Below are positions 24,446-37,234 of a stretch of 64,000 bases of DNA, in pieces. The notes below the pieces were generated by a model. The model was not told the DNA's origin. It did no database searches and saw only the letters and a program-made list of their open reading frames with translations. A program made the position numbers and the translations under genes. How positions within the stretch are numbered: position 1 is the first letter of the stretch; each line of letters opens with the position of its first letter. The stretch covers positions 55,069-119,068 of the forward strand of contig NZ_ASGZ01000008.1 in assembly GCF_000495475.1 (NCBI RefSeq). Reading direction: 5' to 3'. Origin of the DNA: Candidatus Halobonum tyrrellensis G22. GTDB taxonomy: Archaea; Halobacteriota; Halobacteria; Halobacteriales; Haloferacaceae.

Positions 24446-24619
24446 GCGTGGTCGTGTCCCCCTCTCGCTTCCGCCGTCGGCCCGGTCCGGTCCGGTCGGC
24501 TCGGTGACGACCCCCCGCAGTCGGGCGAACTCGCGGCTCGGGGGCGTCGTCGATGCACGTCACTCCTCTGCGCCGCGGAGGACAAAAACCATCCGCTCGC
24601 CGACAGCCCACCCCGCCGC

Positions 24620-25039
24620 CTACAGCCAGAGGTCGAGGTCGGTCACCTCGTCGTGTTCCCGTTCGAGCGGCGTCTCGAACGCCCGGAGGTACACCTCGCC
24701 CGCGAACACCGTCGCGGCGTTGAGGTGGCCCGCGACCGACTGCCCGCTGGGCCGCGAGAGCACCGCGTGGGTGTGCGCGAACCGGTCGCCCTCCAGTAGG
24801 GCGACGTTGCCGACGCACGCCGCCACCTCCAGGGGTTCGTCGAACTCCACCGAGCGGTACTCCTGGTCCTCCTGGTCGTAGAACCACACCTCGGCGTCCC
24901 GGACCGCGCCCATCGCGTTGAACCACGCGGCGTCCGCGTCCACGCGCTCCGCGAGCGCCTCTATCTCCTCGCGCCAGTCCGCCCCGTTGTCGAGGCTGGC
25001 GAGGTACTCGCCCGCCGCCTCCACCTCGCGGTAGTTCAC
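24620..25039 (-). CDS. PPC (DUF296) domain protein
   Basis: A 139-residue single PPC/PCC-domain protein. Residues ~25-130 carry the fold: IEALAERVDADAAWFNAMGAVRDAEVWFYD, then the metal-ligand region HTHAVLSRPSGQSVAGHLN, whose three His commonly bind zinc in this family, and FAGEVYLRAFE. Bacterial and archaeal stand-alone PPC proteins form trimers of uncertain role and are often annotated as DNA-binding by analogy to plant AHL proteins. The start is taken as GTG (VNYREVEAAG), since GGCTTTACTC lies ~30 bases upstream, as for leaderless genes. It lies upstream of polD2 in the same direction, with ~175 bases between that hold nothing recognisable. Confidence 0.88.
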   Translation of the reverse strand: MNYREVEAAGEYLASLDNGADWREEIEALAERVDADAAWFNAMGAVRDAEVWFYDQEDQEYRSVEFDEPLEVAACVGNVALLEGDRFAHTHAVLSRPSGQSVAGHLNAATVFAGEVYLRAFETPLEREHDEVTDLDLWL

Positions 25040-25209
25040 ACCCCCGGCGACGGCCGACCGCGAGTAAAGCCTTGCTCCCGAAGCGAGGGTTCGAGTCCGC
25101 CGACGCGACCACCCGCCCCGTGTCCCGACGAGTCGCCGCGCGGCGCGCCGCGGGAGCGCGACACGGCGCCGCGAGCGTTCGGCGCCGACCGGCGTCGCCG
25201 TCCGCCCGC

Positions 25210-26433
25210 TCACCCCGGAAACAGGCTGGCGTGGACCGGCGCGCGTTCGGGGTGGTCGCCCGTCCCGTCGTCGTCCTCGGGTTCGTCGCGGACGGTGCGC
25301 GCGTCGACCCCCTCCGCGAGAAAGCCCCGGAGCGGCGGGCCGACCGACTCGGGTTCGACGAGGAACGCGTCGTGGCCGTGGTCGGACTCCACCACGTGGT
25401 GGGCCGCGGGCGCGTCGGCCTCCGCGAACGCCTCGCGGAGCGTCCGGGAGTCCTCGACGGTGAAGTGCCAGTCGCCCGTAAACGAGACCAACAGCGCCTC
25501 GCCCTCGAACGCCGCGAGCGCGGCGGCGTCGGAGCCGTACTCCGCCGAGAGGTCGTAGTCGTCCATCGCCCGCGTGAGGTAGCGGTAGCTGTTGGCGTCG
25601 AACCGCTCGACGAACCGCTCGGCGTTGTAGTCGAGGTACGACTCCACCTCGCGATAGGGGAAGAACGACCCCGCGGGGTCGTCGCCGCGCCGGCCGCCGC
25701 GGGCGTCCCGGCCGGCGGCCCGGCGGCCGAACTTCCGCTCCATCGACGCCTTCGAGAGGTACATCACGTGGCCCAACTGGCGGGCGGTCGCCAGCCCGTC
25801 GTCGGGGTCGGGGTGGTCGTCGCCGTAGTAGTCGCCGCCGTCCCAGTTGGGGTCGGTCGCGATGGCGCGCCGCGCGATGGCGTCGAGCGCGAGACACTGG
25901 GGGTCGAGCCGCGCCGCCGCGGCGATGGCCGCGACCCGGCGCACGTCGTCGGGGTAGCGCGCGGCCCAGTCGAGCGCGTTCATCCCGCCGACGCTCCCGC
26001 CGACGACGGCGTGGAGGCGGCCGACGCCGAGTTCGTCGAGCAGGCGGCGCTGTGCGCGCGTCCAGTCGCCGACCGTGACCGCGGGGAAGCGCGTCCCCCA
26101 CGGCTCGCCGTCGGGCGCCTCGCTCGCGGGTCCCGACGAGCCGTAACAGGAGCCGGGGACGTTGACGCAGACGGCGTAGTACTCGCGGGTGTCGACGGCC
26201 TTCCCCGGGCCGACCACGTCGCCCCACCACGCGCGCGCCTGGCCCGCGGTGCCGGCCTCGTCGCCGGTCCGGCGGCCGCCCGCGTCGGTGACGTGGTGAC
26301 TGCCGGTGAGCGCGTGACACAGGAGGACCGCGTTCGAGCCGTCGAACTCGCCGTACGTCTCGTACGCGAGCGTCAGGTCGGGCACCGACTCGCCGGAGGC
26401 GAACTCGAACTCGCCGACGGACTCGACGGGCAT
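25210..26433 (-). CDS. metX: Homoserine O-acetyltransferase
   Basis: A 407-residue alpha/beta hydrolase that transfers acetyl from acetyl-CoA to homoserine, activating it for methionine synthesis. Seen are the strand [11 protein letters not shown], the oxyanion-region [14 protein letters not shown], the nucleophile elbow [13 protein letters not shown], the acid region [14 protein letters not shown] and the His segment [12 protein letters not shown]. Length is a little over the family norm (~370-390) because of a Gly/Arg/Asp insertion ([20 protein letters not shown]) and an acidic tail. I chose ATG at 26433, which overlaps the metY stop (TGATG) and begins [11 protein letters not shown]. Acetyl versus succinyl specificity is assigned by the metY partner and archaeal context. 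It is the second gene of a metY-metX operon. Confidence 0.92.
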   Translation of the reverse strand: MPVESVGEFEFASGESVPDLTLAYETYGEFDGSNAVLLCHALTGSHHVTDAGGRRTGDEAGTAGQARAWWGDVVGPGKAVDTREYYAVCVNVPGSCYGSSGPASEAPDGEPWGTRFPAVTVGDWTRAQRRLLDELGVGRLHAVVGGSVGGMNALDWAARYPDDVRRVAAIAAAARLDPQCLALDAIARRAIATDPNWDGGDYYGDDHPDPDDGLATARQLGHVMYLSKASMERKFGRRAAGRDARGGRRGDDPAGSFFPYREVESYLDYNAERFVERFDANSYRYLTRAMDDYDLSAEYGSDAAALAAFEGEALLVSFTGDWHFTVEDSRTLREAFAEADAPAAHHVVESDHGHDAFLVEPESVGPPLRGFLAEGVDARTVRDEPEDDDGTGDHPERAPVHASLFPG

Positions 26434-27725
26434 CACGACACCTCCTCGATGGCGCGGTCCAGGTCGGCGATAACGTCCGCGGCGTCCTCGATGCCGACCG
26501 AACACCGCAGCAGGTCGGGCGTGACGCCCGCCGCGGCCTGCTCCTCCTCGGAGAGTTGGGCGTGGGTGGTGCTCGCGGGGTGGATGATCAGCGTGCGCGC
26601 GTCGCCGATGTTGGCGAGGAAGGAGGTGAGCTCGACCGCCTCACACAGTCGCTTGCCCGCCTCGAACCCGCCTTCGAGTCCGAACACGACCATCCCGCCG
26701 AACCCGTCGAGGTAGCGCGCGGCGTTGTCGTGGGTCGGGTGCTCCTCGAACCCGGGGTAGGTGACCCACGACACCTCGGGGTGGTCGCGGAGGTGCTCCG
26801 CGACGAGACGGGCGTTCTCGCAGTGGCGGTCCATCCGGAGCGGGAGCGTCGACAGCCCCTGGAGGGTCTGCCACGCGTCGAACGGCGACTGGCCGTTGCC
26901 GAGCGCCCGAACCGCCCTGTGGCGGACGACCTGTGCGAACGCGCGCTCGCCGAACCGTTCGGCGAAGTCGACGCCGAACGCGGCGTTCTCGCCCGACAGT
27001 TCCGCGTAGTCGGCCTCGGGGTGGTCCCACGGGAACGTCCCGCCGTCTATCACGACCCCGCCGACGGTGGTGCCCGCACCGTGGATCCACTTGGTGGTCG
27101 AGTCCCACACGATATCCGCGCCGTGTTCTATCGGCCGACACAGCGCGGGCGTGCCGAACGTGTTGTCGACGACGAGCGGTACCGCGTGCTCGTGGGCTAT
27201 CTCGGCCACCCGCTCGAAGTCGGCCGTCACCAGCGACGGGTTGGCGAGCGTCTCGACGTGGACGAACGCGGTGTCGTCGTCTATCGCCTCCCTGTACGCG
27301 TCGTACTCGGTGGTCGGGACGGTCCGCGCCTCGACCCCCCGTCGGGAGGCGACGTGCGAGAGGTACGCGCTCGTCCCGCCGTACATGTCGGTGCTCGCGA
27401 CGACGTTGTCGCCCGCCCGCGCGAGCACGGTCGTGATGGAGTCGATGGCCGCCATCCCCGACCCGGTGGCGACGGCGTCCGCTCCGCCTTCGAGGCTGGC
27501 CAGCCGCTCTTCGAGCACCCGCGTCGTCGGGTTGGAGATCCGGGTGTACACGTCCCCCTCGCGCTCTAGGGCGTACAGCGCCGCCGCGTCGTCGGCGCCG
27601 CCGAAGGCGTACGAGGTGGTCTGGTAGATGGGCGGCGCGCGCGCGCCCGTCGCCGGGTCGCCCGTCCACCCGGCGTGGAGCGCCCGCGTGCGGAAGCCGC
27701 GCGTGTCCTCGTCCTCGTCGCTCAT
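26433..27725 (-). CDS. metY: O-acetylhomoserine aminocarboxypropyltransferase (sulfhydrylase)
   Basis: A 430-residue PLP enzyme of the Cys/Met gamma family. It converts O-acetylhomoserine plus sulfide to homocysteine, the step after MetX. Motifs: [13 protein letters not shown] at the start, YTRISNPTT for phosphate binding, [15 protein letters not shown], and the PLP Lys in [12 protein letters not shown]. The late segment [16 protein letters not shown] is typical of MetY. Length matches the family (~425-430). A CATAAACT box ~28 bases before the ATG suggests a leaderless promoter for the operon. Direct sulfhydrylation via metXY is the expected homocysteine route in haloarchaea. Confidence 0.94.
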   Translation of the reverse strand: MSDEDEDTRGFRTRALHAGWTGDPATGARAPPIYQTTSYAFGGADDAAALYALEREGDVYTRISNPTTRVLEERLASLEGGADAVATGSGMAAIDSITTVLARAGDNVVASTDMYGGTSAYLSHVASRRGVEARTVPTTEYDAYREAIDDDTAFVHVETLANPSLVTADFERVAEIAHEHAVPLVVDNTFGTPALCRPIEHGADIVWDSTTKWIHGAGTTVGGVVIDGGTFPWDHPEADYAELSGENAAFGVDFAERFGERAFAQVVRHRAVRALGNGQSPFDAWQTLQGLSTLPLRMDRHCENARLVAEHLRDHPEVSWVTYPGFEEHPTHDNAARYLDGFGGMVVFGLEGGFEAGKRLCEAVELTSFLANIGDARTLIIHPASTTHAQLSEEEQAAAGVTPDLLRCSVGIEDAADVIADLDRAIEEVS

Positions 27726-27795
27726 GTACTACGGGAATATCCTCCCACGAGTTTATGCACGGTAGTTACGGCAAGTCGTGCCGTGGTCGGCCGCG

Positions 27796-28509
27796 TCACC
27801 GCTCGGCGTCGTCCCCGTCCCGTTCGCCGCCGACGAAGCACTGCTGGCCGCCCAGCGGCTCGCCGCGGTCGTCGGCCGCCGCGGCCGTCGGTAGCCCCGT
27901 CGGCGGCCGCACCGGGTCCGCCCGGCGGAGCCGGCGGAGTTGTCCGAGGAGTCCGGAGGCGTACACCGCGCCCGCGACGCCGAGGAACGCGACCGCGGGC
28001 ACGGCCGCGGGGAGCGGTCCCGTCACCGCGCGGAGCACCGCCAGCCCGAGCGCGAGCGCGCCCGCGACCACCGCGAGCACCGTCGTCGTGACCAGCGGCG
28101 CGACCCGGCGGTTGGCGGCCTCGTTGAACCGGATCCACTCGGCGTAGCCCGCGACCACGCGCCGCCGGTACGCCTCGCCCGACTCGGCGTCCGTTGCCGC
28201 CTCGACCGCCGCGCCGTCGATGCCGACCACGCGCGTCGACGCGGTGTAGGTGATGCCGGCGAGCAGGGTCGCGGCCGCGACCGCCGCGACGCCGACGGCG
28301 GCGTAGGCGTTCGACGCCGCGGTCACGTCGCCCGCGAGCGCGAGCGCCGACACCACCACGCCGAGGAGCGCGGTCGTGAACTGGAGGAGTTGGGCCGCCT
28401 TGCGTTCGATCTCGCGGAGCGCGGCGAGTTGGGCGTCGAGCGTCGCGCGCGCCTCCCGCCGCGCAAGCGTCAGCGCGGCGGTCGACCCGTCGCCGGGACC
28501 GGAGGACAT
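27796..28509 (-). CDS. Four-helix membrane protein, unknown function
   Basis: A 237-residue membrane protein. After a polar helix with REIERKAAQLLQF (about residues 20-45) come hydrophobic helices at ~47-68 (TTALLGVVVSALALAGDV), ~75-95 (YAAVGVAAVAAATLLAGITY), ~143-165 (LVTTTVLAVVAGALALGLAVL) and ~170-190. The C-terminal part is polar (GEPLGGQQCFVGGERDG). A cytoplasmic-looking stretch, VAGYAEWIRFNEAANRR, lies between helix pairs. The start at MSSGPGDG is preferred over a Met nine codons earlier because CTTGTATTCGG lies ~26 bases upstream. It resembles haloarchaeal proteins that flank transporter genes but no family name is offered. Divergent from the ABC exporter genes. Confidence 0.7.
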   Translation of the reverse strand: MSSGPGDGSTAALTLARREARATLDAQLAALREIERKAAQLLQFTTALLGVVVSALALAGDVTAASNAYAAVGVAAVAAATLLAGITYTASTRVVGIDGAAVEAATDAESGEAYRRRVVAGYAEWIRFNEAANRRVAPLVTTTVLAVVAGALALGLAVLRAVTGPLPAAVPAVAFLGVAGAVYASGLLGQLRRLRRADPVRPPTGLPTAAAADDRGEPLGGQQCFVGGERDGDDAER

Positions 28510-28615
28510 GTTCCACCCATCCGCGTCCGAATACAAGCCCTTTCGCCCCCGGAACGCGGTACCGCGTGTCGCGGGAAGCGAAACGCTTTATCAAGGCCCG
28601 CCGGAACCGGCGGGC

Positions 28616-29578
28616 ATGGCCGCAATCGAGCTGCGTGGCGTCACCAAGCGGTACGGCGACGTCACCGCCGTCAGGGACCTCGACCTCACCGTCGAGGAGG
28701 GGGAGGTGTTCGGCTTCCTGGGCCCGAACGGGGCGGGCAAGTCGACGACGATCAACGTGTTGTTGGACTTCGTCCGTCCGACCGAGGGGCGCGCGGAGGT
28801 GCTCTCGCTCGACGCGCAGGCCGACTCGGTCGCCGTCCGCGAGCGGACGGGCGTGCTCCCCGAGGGGTACGACGTGTACGACCGGCTGACCGGCCGCCGG
28901 CACGTCGAGTTCGCCATGCGCTCGAAGGACGTCGACGGCGACCCCGACGCCCTGCTCGACCGCGTGGGGATCGCCGACGCCGCCGACCGGAAGGCGGGCG
29001 GCTACTCCAAGGGGATGCAACAGCGGCTCGTGCTCGGGATGGCGCTCGTGGGCGACCCCGACCTGCTGATCCTCGACGAGCCCTCCTCGGGGCTCGACCC
29101 GACGGGCGCCAAGGAGATGCGCGACATCGTCCGCGCGGAGGCGGACCGCGGCGCGACCGTCTTCTTCTCGTCGCACGTGCTCGGGCAGGTCGAGGCGGTC
29201 TGCGACCGCGTCGGCATCATGCGCGAGGGACAACTCGTCGCCGAGGACAGCATCGAGGGGCTGCGCGACGCCGCGGGCGGCGAGGAGACGCTGGTCGTCA
29301 CCGTCGACGCCGCCGACGAGTCGACGGTCGACGCGGTCCGCGCGCTCGACGGCGTCTCCACCGCGGCGTCCGACGGCGGCACCGTCACCGTCACGTGTGC
29401 GAGCGACGCCAAGACGCGCGTCATCGCCACGCTCGAGGAGGGCGGCGTCGAGGTGAAGGACTTCACCACCGAGGAGGCCTCGCTCGAAGACCTGTTCCTC
29501 CACTACACCGGCGACCGCGACGCCGACCCGGCCGACCGAGCCGACGCCGACGACCGCGACGAGGGGGTGTCGGCGTGA
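28616..29578 (+). CDS. ABC transporter ATP-binding protein (ABC-2 exporter type)
   Basis: A 320-residue nucleotide-binding subunit. Walker A is GPNGAGKST, signature YSKGMQQRL, Walker B DLLILDEPSSGLDP, and the switch His is in FFSSHVLGQVEAVCD. The last ~100 residues form the acidic C-domain (DTVVTVDAADESTVDAVRALDG) found in NosF/CcmA-like and ABC-2 exporter ATPases. A CGCTTTATC box ~30 bases before the ATG fits a leaderless start. The stop overlaps the permease GTG (GTGA), so the two form one unit. The substrate is unknown; the pair resembles haloarchaeal NosF/NosY-like or drug-type ABC-2 systems. Confidence 0.92.
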   Translation: MAAIELRGVTKRYGDVTAVRDLDLTVEEGEVFGFLGPNGAGKSTTINVLLDFVRPTEGRAEVLSLDAQADSVAVRERTGVLPEGYDVYDRLTGRRHVEFAMRSKDVDGDPDALLDRVGIADAADRKAGGYSKGMQQRLVLGMALVGDPDLLILDEPSSGLDPTGAKEMRDIVRAEADRGATVFFSSHVLGQVEAVCDRVGIMREGQLVAEDSIEGLRDAAGGEETLVVTVDAADESTVDAVRALDGVSTAASDGGTVTVTCASDAKTRVIATLEEGGVEVKDFTTEEASLEDLFLHYTGDRDADPADRADADDRDEGVSA

Positions 29579-30408
29579 GCCTCGAAGCGGTCGCCCGAAA
29601 GGACTTCGAGGACGCGGTCCGCTCGCGGTGGCTGCTCGCGCTGTCGGCGGTGTTCGTGCTGCTCGTCTCGGCGGTGGTCTACCTCGTCCGGCCGGGCGAG
29701 GGACAGACGCTCACGACCGGGCAACTGCTCGGCTCGCTGTACATCCGCGACGCGCTCGTGACGACGCTCGTCCCGCTGATCGCGCTGATCGTCGCGTACG
29801 GCGCCGTCGTCGGCGAGCGGGCGTCGGGGTCGCTGAAGCTGCTGCTGTCGTTGCCCCACTCGCGGGCGGACGTGGTGTTCGGCAAACTCGTCGGCCGCAC
29901 GGCCGCCATCGCGGTGCCCATCGCGGTCGGGTTCGTCCTCCCGGCGTTCATCGCCGCGGTCGGCCCGCTCCGCCTGCAGGTCGGCGTGTTCGTCGGCTAC
30001 GTCCTGCTCACGGTCCTGCTCGCGGCGGCGTTCGTCGCCATCGCGGTGGGGTTCTCCGCGGCGGTCGCCTCCAACCGCCTCGCCATCGGCGGGGCCATCG
30101 GGCTGTTCTTCCTGTTCGTCCCGCTGTGGGGCGCCGTCCAGTTCCCCCTCCGGCTCTACTTCGTGGTCGGCGGCGCGCCCGGGTGGCTCCCCATCTCGGG
30201 CCAGCAACTGTTCGCCGCCCTCCGGCTGATCAACCCCACCGGCTCGTTCAAGATAATCGCCGGCGAGTTCGTCTCCGGCGCGCTGTTCGCCGGCGGTTCG
30301 GGCGAGTTCGGGCTGTCGATGGAGGTGGCCGCGTTCGCGATGCTGGTCGCGTGGCTGCTCGTCCCGCCGCTGCTCGGTCTCTGGCGGTTCGAACGCGCCG
30401 ATCTCTGA
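29575..30408 (+). CDS. ABC-2 type transporter permease
   Basis: A 277-residue permease, partner of the preceding ATPase. It begins with VSLEAVARKDFEDAVRSRW, the usual amphipathic entry of the NosY/ABC-2 permease group, then about six membrane helices: ~residues 22-40, 60-80 (LVTTLVPLIALIVAYGAVVG), 105-130 (RTAAIAVPIAVGFVLPAF), 140-165, 172-190 and 250-270. The loop SGSLKLLLSLPHSRADVVFGKLVGR after the second helix is a conserved ABC-2 feature. GTG start overlaps the ATPase stop. It ends 10 bases before the end of convergent ligA. The substrate is not inferable. Confidence 0.9.
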   Translation: MSLEAVARKDFEDAVRSRWLLALSAVFVLLVSAVVYLVRPGEGQTLTTGQLLGSLYIRDALVTTLVPLIALIVAYGAVVGERASGSLKLLLSLPHSRADVVFGKLVGRTAAIAVPIAVGFVLPAFIAAVGPLRLQVGVFVGYVLLTVLLAAAFVAIAVGFSAAVASNRLAIGGAIGLFFLFVPLWGAVQFPLRLYFVVGGAPGWLPISGQQLFAALRLINPTGSFKIIAGEFVSGALFAGGSGEFGLSMEVAAFAMLVAWLLVPPLLGLWRFERADL

Positions 30409-30418
30409 ACGGGACCGG

Positions 30419-33970
<3,552 letters not shown>

Positions 33971-33983
33971 GCCCGGTCCGGTC

Positions 33984-34008
33984 GGAACGCGGAGCGGGGT
34001 CGCGTTCC
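33984..34008. terminator. Hairpin between convergent aminotransferase and serB
   Basis: GGAACGCG (33984-33991) and its exact complement CGCGTTCC (34001-34008) can form an 8-base stem with a nine-base loop, followed by CCGTTTTCGG. It lies between two genes that end toward each other and may act as a bidirectional terminator. Confidence 0.45.
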
Positions 34009-34034
34009 GGTTCCGCTCCCCCGTTTTCGGCGGC

Positions 34035-34697
34035 TCAGTCGATCCGGTCGATCTCGTCGTCGACCAGCCCCTCGTCTTCGAACAGGTCGGCGAGTTCGGC
34101 CATCGACGCGACGCTCACGTCACACGACGGCGCGACCGCGGGCTTCGGCTCGAACCCGACGGCCAGCCCCGCCACTTCGAGCATCGGGAGGTCGTTCGCG
34201 CCGTCGCCGACGGCGACGGTCCGGTTCATCGCCACCCCCTGCTCGTCGGCCAACCGCTCCAGTTCCCGGTCCTTCGTCCCCTCGATCAGCGGTCCCTCCA
34301 CCTCGCCGGTGAGCCGACCGCCGCGGACGGGCAGGCGGTTCGCCACTATCTCGTCCACCTCGGCCCCCTCGGCGTCGAGCGCCGCCGCCACGCCGCGGTC
34401 GAACCCGCCGGTGAGGATGGCGACGTAGTGACCCGCCTCCCGGAGCCGTCGGATCACGTCGGCCGCGTCCGGCCTGAGTTCCACCTCGCCGTACGCCTCG
34501 GCGGCCTCCTCCTCCTCCAACCCCTTGAGGAGTTTCGCCCGCTCGCGCAGGCTCTCCGCGTAGCTGATCTCGTCGTTCATCGCCTTCCCGGTGATCGTCG
34601 CCATCTCGCCCGCGACGCCCTCGCGTTCGCCCAGAAGCACCGTCATCTCCGAGTCAGAGAGCGTCCCGTCGAAGTCGAACGCGACCAGTTTCGCCAT
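34035..34697 (-). CDS. serB: Phosphoserine phosphatase
   Basis: A 220-residue HAD-family phosphatase that releases serine from phosphoserine. Motif I is VAFDFDGTLSDSE with nucleophile Asp8 and acid Asp10. The cap helices follow (ATITGKAMNDEISYAESLRERAKLLKG), then motif II AILTGGFDRG, motif III Lys in EGTKDRELERLA, and motif IV VAVGDGANDLPMLEVAGLAVGFEPKP. The T-G-K-A-M-N-x-E-I-x-F/Y cap motif is characteristic of SerB. An upstream in-frame Met would add 22 non-conserved residues; the ATG at MAKLVAFDF is preferred, with TTTCAAG ~27 bases before it. With the neighbouring aminotransferase and serA it completes the phosphorylated serine pathway. Confidence 0.94.
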   Translation of the reverse strand: MAKLVAFDFDGTLSDSEMTVLLGEREGVAGEMATITGKAMNDEISYAESLRERAKLLKGLEEEEAAEAYGEVELRPDAADVIRRLREAGHYVAILTGGFDRGVAAALDAEGAEVDEIVANRLPVRGGRLTGEVEGPLIEGTKDRELERLADEQGVAMNRTVAVGDGANDLPMLEVAGLAVGFEPKPAVAPSCDVSVASMAELADLFEDEGLVDDEIDRID

Positions 34698-35028
34698 ACC
34701 CCCGCTCGGACCGGCGCGGGCTTGAAACCAGGCGGTGTCCGCCCCGCGCTCGCGTCGCCCCACCCGCTCGCGCCGCCCCCGCCGTCCGGCCGCCGGACCG
34801 ACCGTTCAACTGCCCGCCCGCTCGTTCGGCCGTCCGACCGCTCGTCCGACCGTCCGATCGGGACCGCGACACGCTCCGTACGACTCCCCTTCCCATAGCA
34901 CCTGTCCGCATACTCCACCCGAAACGGAGGGGTTGGCGATCCGCGTTCGTGGACATCCGCGGCGACCGGGCCGGGCAGGTACGGCCGCCGAGGAAAGGCT
35001 TACCCCCGCGCCGGGAATTCGGGCGAGC
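34698..35028. other. Divergent serB-serA intergenic region with simple repeats
   Basis: About 330 bases carrying the two divergent promoters: TTTCAAG for serB and GGCTTAC, ~29 bases before serA. From about 34797 to 34862 the sequence is a degenerate array of short CCGTCCGACCG/CGCTCGT units with no protein-like frame. No RNA gene or further CDS was recognised. Confidence 0.5.
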
Positions 35029-36636
35029 ATGAAGGTACTGGTGACCGACCCGGTCTCGGAGGCCGGGCTGGACCTCTTACGCGATGCGGGTCACGAGGTC
35101 GTGACCGGCTTCGACCTCGAGGGGGAGGCGCTGTTGGACGCCGTCGCGGACGCGAACGCGCTGGTCGTTCGCTCGGGGACGGACGTGACCGCCGAGGTGT
35201 TCGAGGCGGCGCCGCACCTCCAGATCGTGGGGCGTGCCGGCATCGGCGTCGACAACATCGACATCGACGCCGCGACCGAACACGGGGTCGTGGTGGCGAA
35301 CGCGCCCGAAGGGAACGTCCGCGCGGCCGCCGAACACACCGTCGCGATGGCGTTCGCGGTCGCCCGCTCGATCCCGCAGTCGCACGGCCGGCTGAAGGAC
35401 GGCGAGTGGGCCAAGGGCGACTACCTCGGCCGCGAGGTGAACAACAAGACGCTCGGCATCGTCGGACTGGGCCGCGTCGGGCAGGAGGTCGCCAAACGCC
35501 TCGACTCGCTCGGGATGGACCTGGTCGTGTTCGACCCCTACATCAACGAGGAGCGCGCCGCGCAGTTCGGCGCCGAGTTGGTCGACGACCTCGACGACTG
35601 TCTCGAACGCGCCGACTTCGCCACCGTCCACACGCCGCTTCTGCCCGAGACGGAGGGGATGATCGGCGAGGCGGAGTTGGAGGCGCTCGGCGACGGCTAC
35701 CTCGTCAACTGCGCGCGCGGCGGCATCGTCGACGAGGCCGCCCTCGCCGAGGCGGTGGAGAACGGCCCGGTCCGCGGCGCCGCCCTCGACGTGTTCGCCG
35801 AGGAGCCGCTGCCGGAGGACTCGCCGCTGCTCGACGTCGACGACGTCGTGTTGACGCCGCACCTCGGCGCGAGCACCGAGGCCGCACAGGAGAACGTCGC
35901 GCTCGACACCGCCCGGCAGATCCTCGCGTCGTTCGACGACGAGCCCGTGATGAACGCGCTCAACGCGCCGTCGGTCGACGAGTCGGCGTTCCCCCGGATC
36001 GAGCCGTACCTCGACGTCGCCGAGACCGCGGGCAAGATCGCGGCCCAGCTACTCGGGTCGCGCATCTCGTCGGTCGAGGTCCACTACGAGGGCGACATCG
36101 CGGCCGAGGAGGTCGACCTCGTCACCGCGAGCGCGCTCAAGGGCGTGTTCTCGCCGCTGGAGTTCGAGGTGAACGCGGTCAACGCCCCCCAACTCGCCGA
36201 GGACCGGGGCATCGAGGTGACCGAGAGCAAGACCCGCCAGACCGACGACTTCCAGAGTCTCGTCACGGTCACGGTCACCAACGACGACACGTCGATGTCG
36301 GTCTGCGGCACGCTGTTCGCGGGCGACGACCCCCGGATCGTCCGGATCGACGGCTACCGCGTCGACGCGGTGCCGTACGGCCACATGCTGGTCGCGCGCA
36401 ACCGCGACGAACCCGGCGTGATCGGGCTGGTCGGGACGACGCTCGGCGAGGCGAACGTCAACATCGCGGGCATGTTCAACGCCCGCGAGACGTTCGGCGG
36501 TGAGGCGCTGACGGTGTACAACCTCGACGAGGACGTGCCCGACGAGACGCTCGAGAAACTGCTCTCCGACGAGCGGGTCATCGAGGCCACCCGGATCACG
36601 CTCGACGAGGCGGACGCCGACTCGACCGCCGACTGA
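35029..36636 (+). CDS. serA: D-3-phosphoglycerate dehydrogenase
   Basis: A 535-residue NAD-dependent enzyme that oxidises 3-phosphoglycerate, the first step of serine synthesis. The start [17 protein letters not shown] is standard. The NAD-binding Rossmann motif is [28 protein letters not shown] and the catalytic His in [19 protein letters not shown] follow. Residues ~320-450 form the allosteric substrate-binding (ASB) domain and ~460-535 a C-terminal ACT domain ([20 protein letters not shown]), where serine usually binds for feedback control. Length matches the long, ACT-bearing SerA class. A GGCTTACC box ~29 bases before the ATG suggests a leaderless transcript, divergent from serB. Confidence 0.96.
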   Translation: MKVLVTDPVSEAGLDLLRDAGHEVVTGFDLEGEALLDAVADANALVVRSGTDVTAEVFEAAPHLQIVGRAGIGVDNIDIDAATEHGVVVANAPEGNVRAAAEHTVAMAFAVARSIPQSHGRLKDGEWAKGDYLGREVNNKTLGIVGLGRVGQEVAKRLDSLGMDLVVFDPYINEERAAQFGAELVDDLDDCLERADFATVHTPLLPETEGMIGEAELEALGDGYLVNCARGGIVDEAALAEAVENGPVRGAALDVFAEEPLPEDSPLLDVDDVVLTPHLGASTEAAQENVALDTARQILASFDDEPVMNALNAPSVDESAFPRIEPYLDVAETAGKIAAQLLGSRISSVEVHYEGDIAAEEVDLVTASALKGVFSPLEFEVNAVNAPQLAEDRGIEVTESKTRQTDDFQSLVTVTVTNDDTSMSVCGTLFAGDDPRIVRIDGYRVDAVPYGHMLVARNRDEPGVIGLVGTTLGEANVNIAGMFNARETFGGEALTVYNLDEDVPDETLEKLLSDERVIEATRITLDEADADSTAD

Positions 36637-36719
36637 CCCGGCGAACGGAGCGCCGGGAGTCGGTCGCCGGTCCCGCTCGACCGCGCTCCGTCGTTCGTCC
36701 GGCCCGAACCGGGACCGCG

Positions 36720-37103
36720 CTACCGCCGCGAGCGGAGCGCCCGCACCCGTCGCCGGCCCCACGCGACCCCGCGTAAGAGCGCGTCGCGGACCGCGTTCGC
36801 GGCCCGGCCGTCGGCGTCGTCGCCGTCCCCGTCGCCCCGTTCGGTCCGAGCGGCGACCGCCCCCCGATCGCCGCTCACCCGGCCGTCGCCGTCCGTGTCG
36901 CTCCCGTCGGGCAACAGCGCCTCGTACCGGTCGATCAGGTCCGCCCGCCGCTGTCGTTCCTCGTCCAGCCGCGCCTTCAGCCGCCGATTCTCCCGGCGCA
37001 GCCGCTCGATCTCCGGGCCGTCCGAGCGCTCGACCTCGGGGGCCGCGTCGCGTCCGGTTCCGCCCGGCCCGCCGTCGGGATCGTCGCCCGCCTCCGAATC
37101 CAT
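36720..37103 (-). CDS. Small acidic coiled-coil protein, unknown
   Basis: A 127-residue protein I do not recognise. Residues 1-30 are Gly/Asp/Pro-rich. Residues ~30-62 (EIERLRRENRRLKARLDEERQRRADLIDRYEALL) form a strong heptad coiled coil. Residues ~65-100 are again acidic and low-complexity, and the end (VAWGRRRVRALRSRR) is strongly basic. A parallel coiled coil with a basic tail suggests an oligomer that touches nucleic acid or membrane, by inference only. CTTTTGAGG ~27 bases before the ATG fits a leaderless start. It lies in the 600-base gap between serA and thrC, in the same direction as thrC but downstream of it. Confidence 0.6.
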   Translation of the reverse strand: MDSEAGDDPDGGPGGTGRDAAPEVERSDGPEIERLRRENRRLKARLDEERQRRADLIDRYEALLPDGSDTDGDGRVSGDRGAVAARTERGDGDGDDADGRAANAVRDALLRGVAWGRRRVRALRSRR

Positions 37104-37234
37104 GAGAGTTACTACCACGCCGAGCCTCAAAAGCCCTCGTCGGACGGACGAGTGACGGACGCCGCTGAGCGGGGTGGGGAGCGGGCTGTCGGTCGGCCGC
37201 CGCGCCGGCGGTGCCGGCGGGCCGCCCCGCGGAC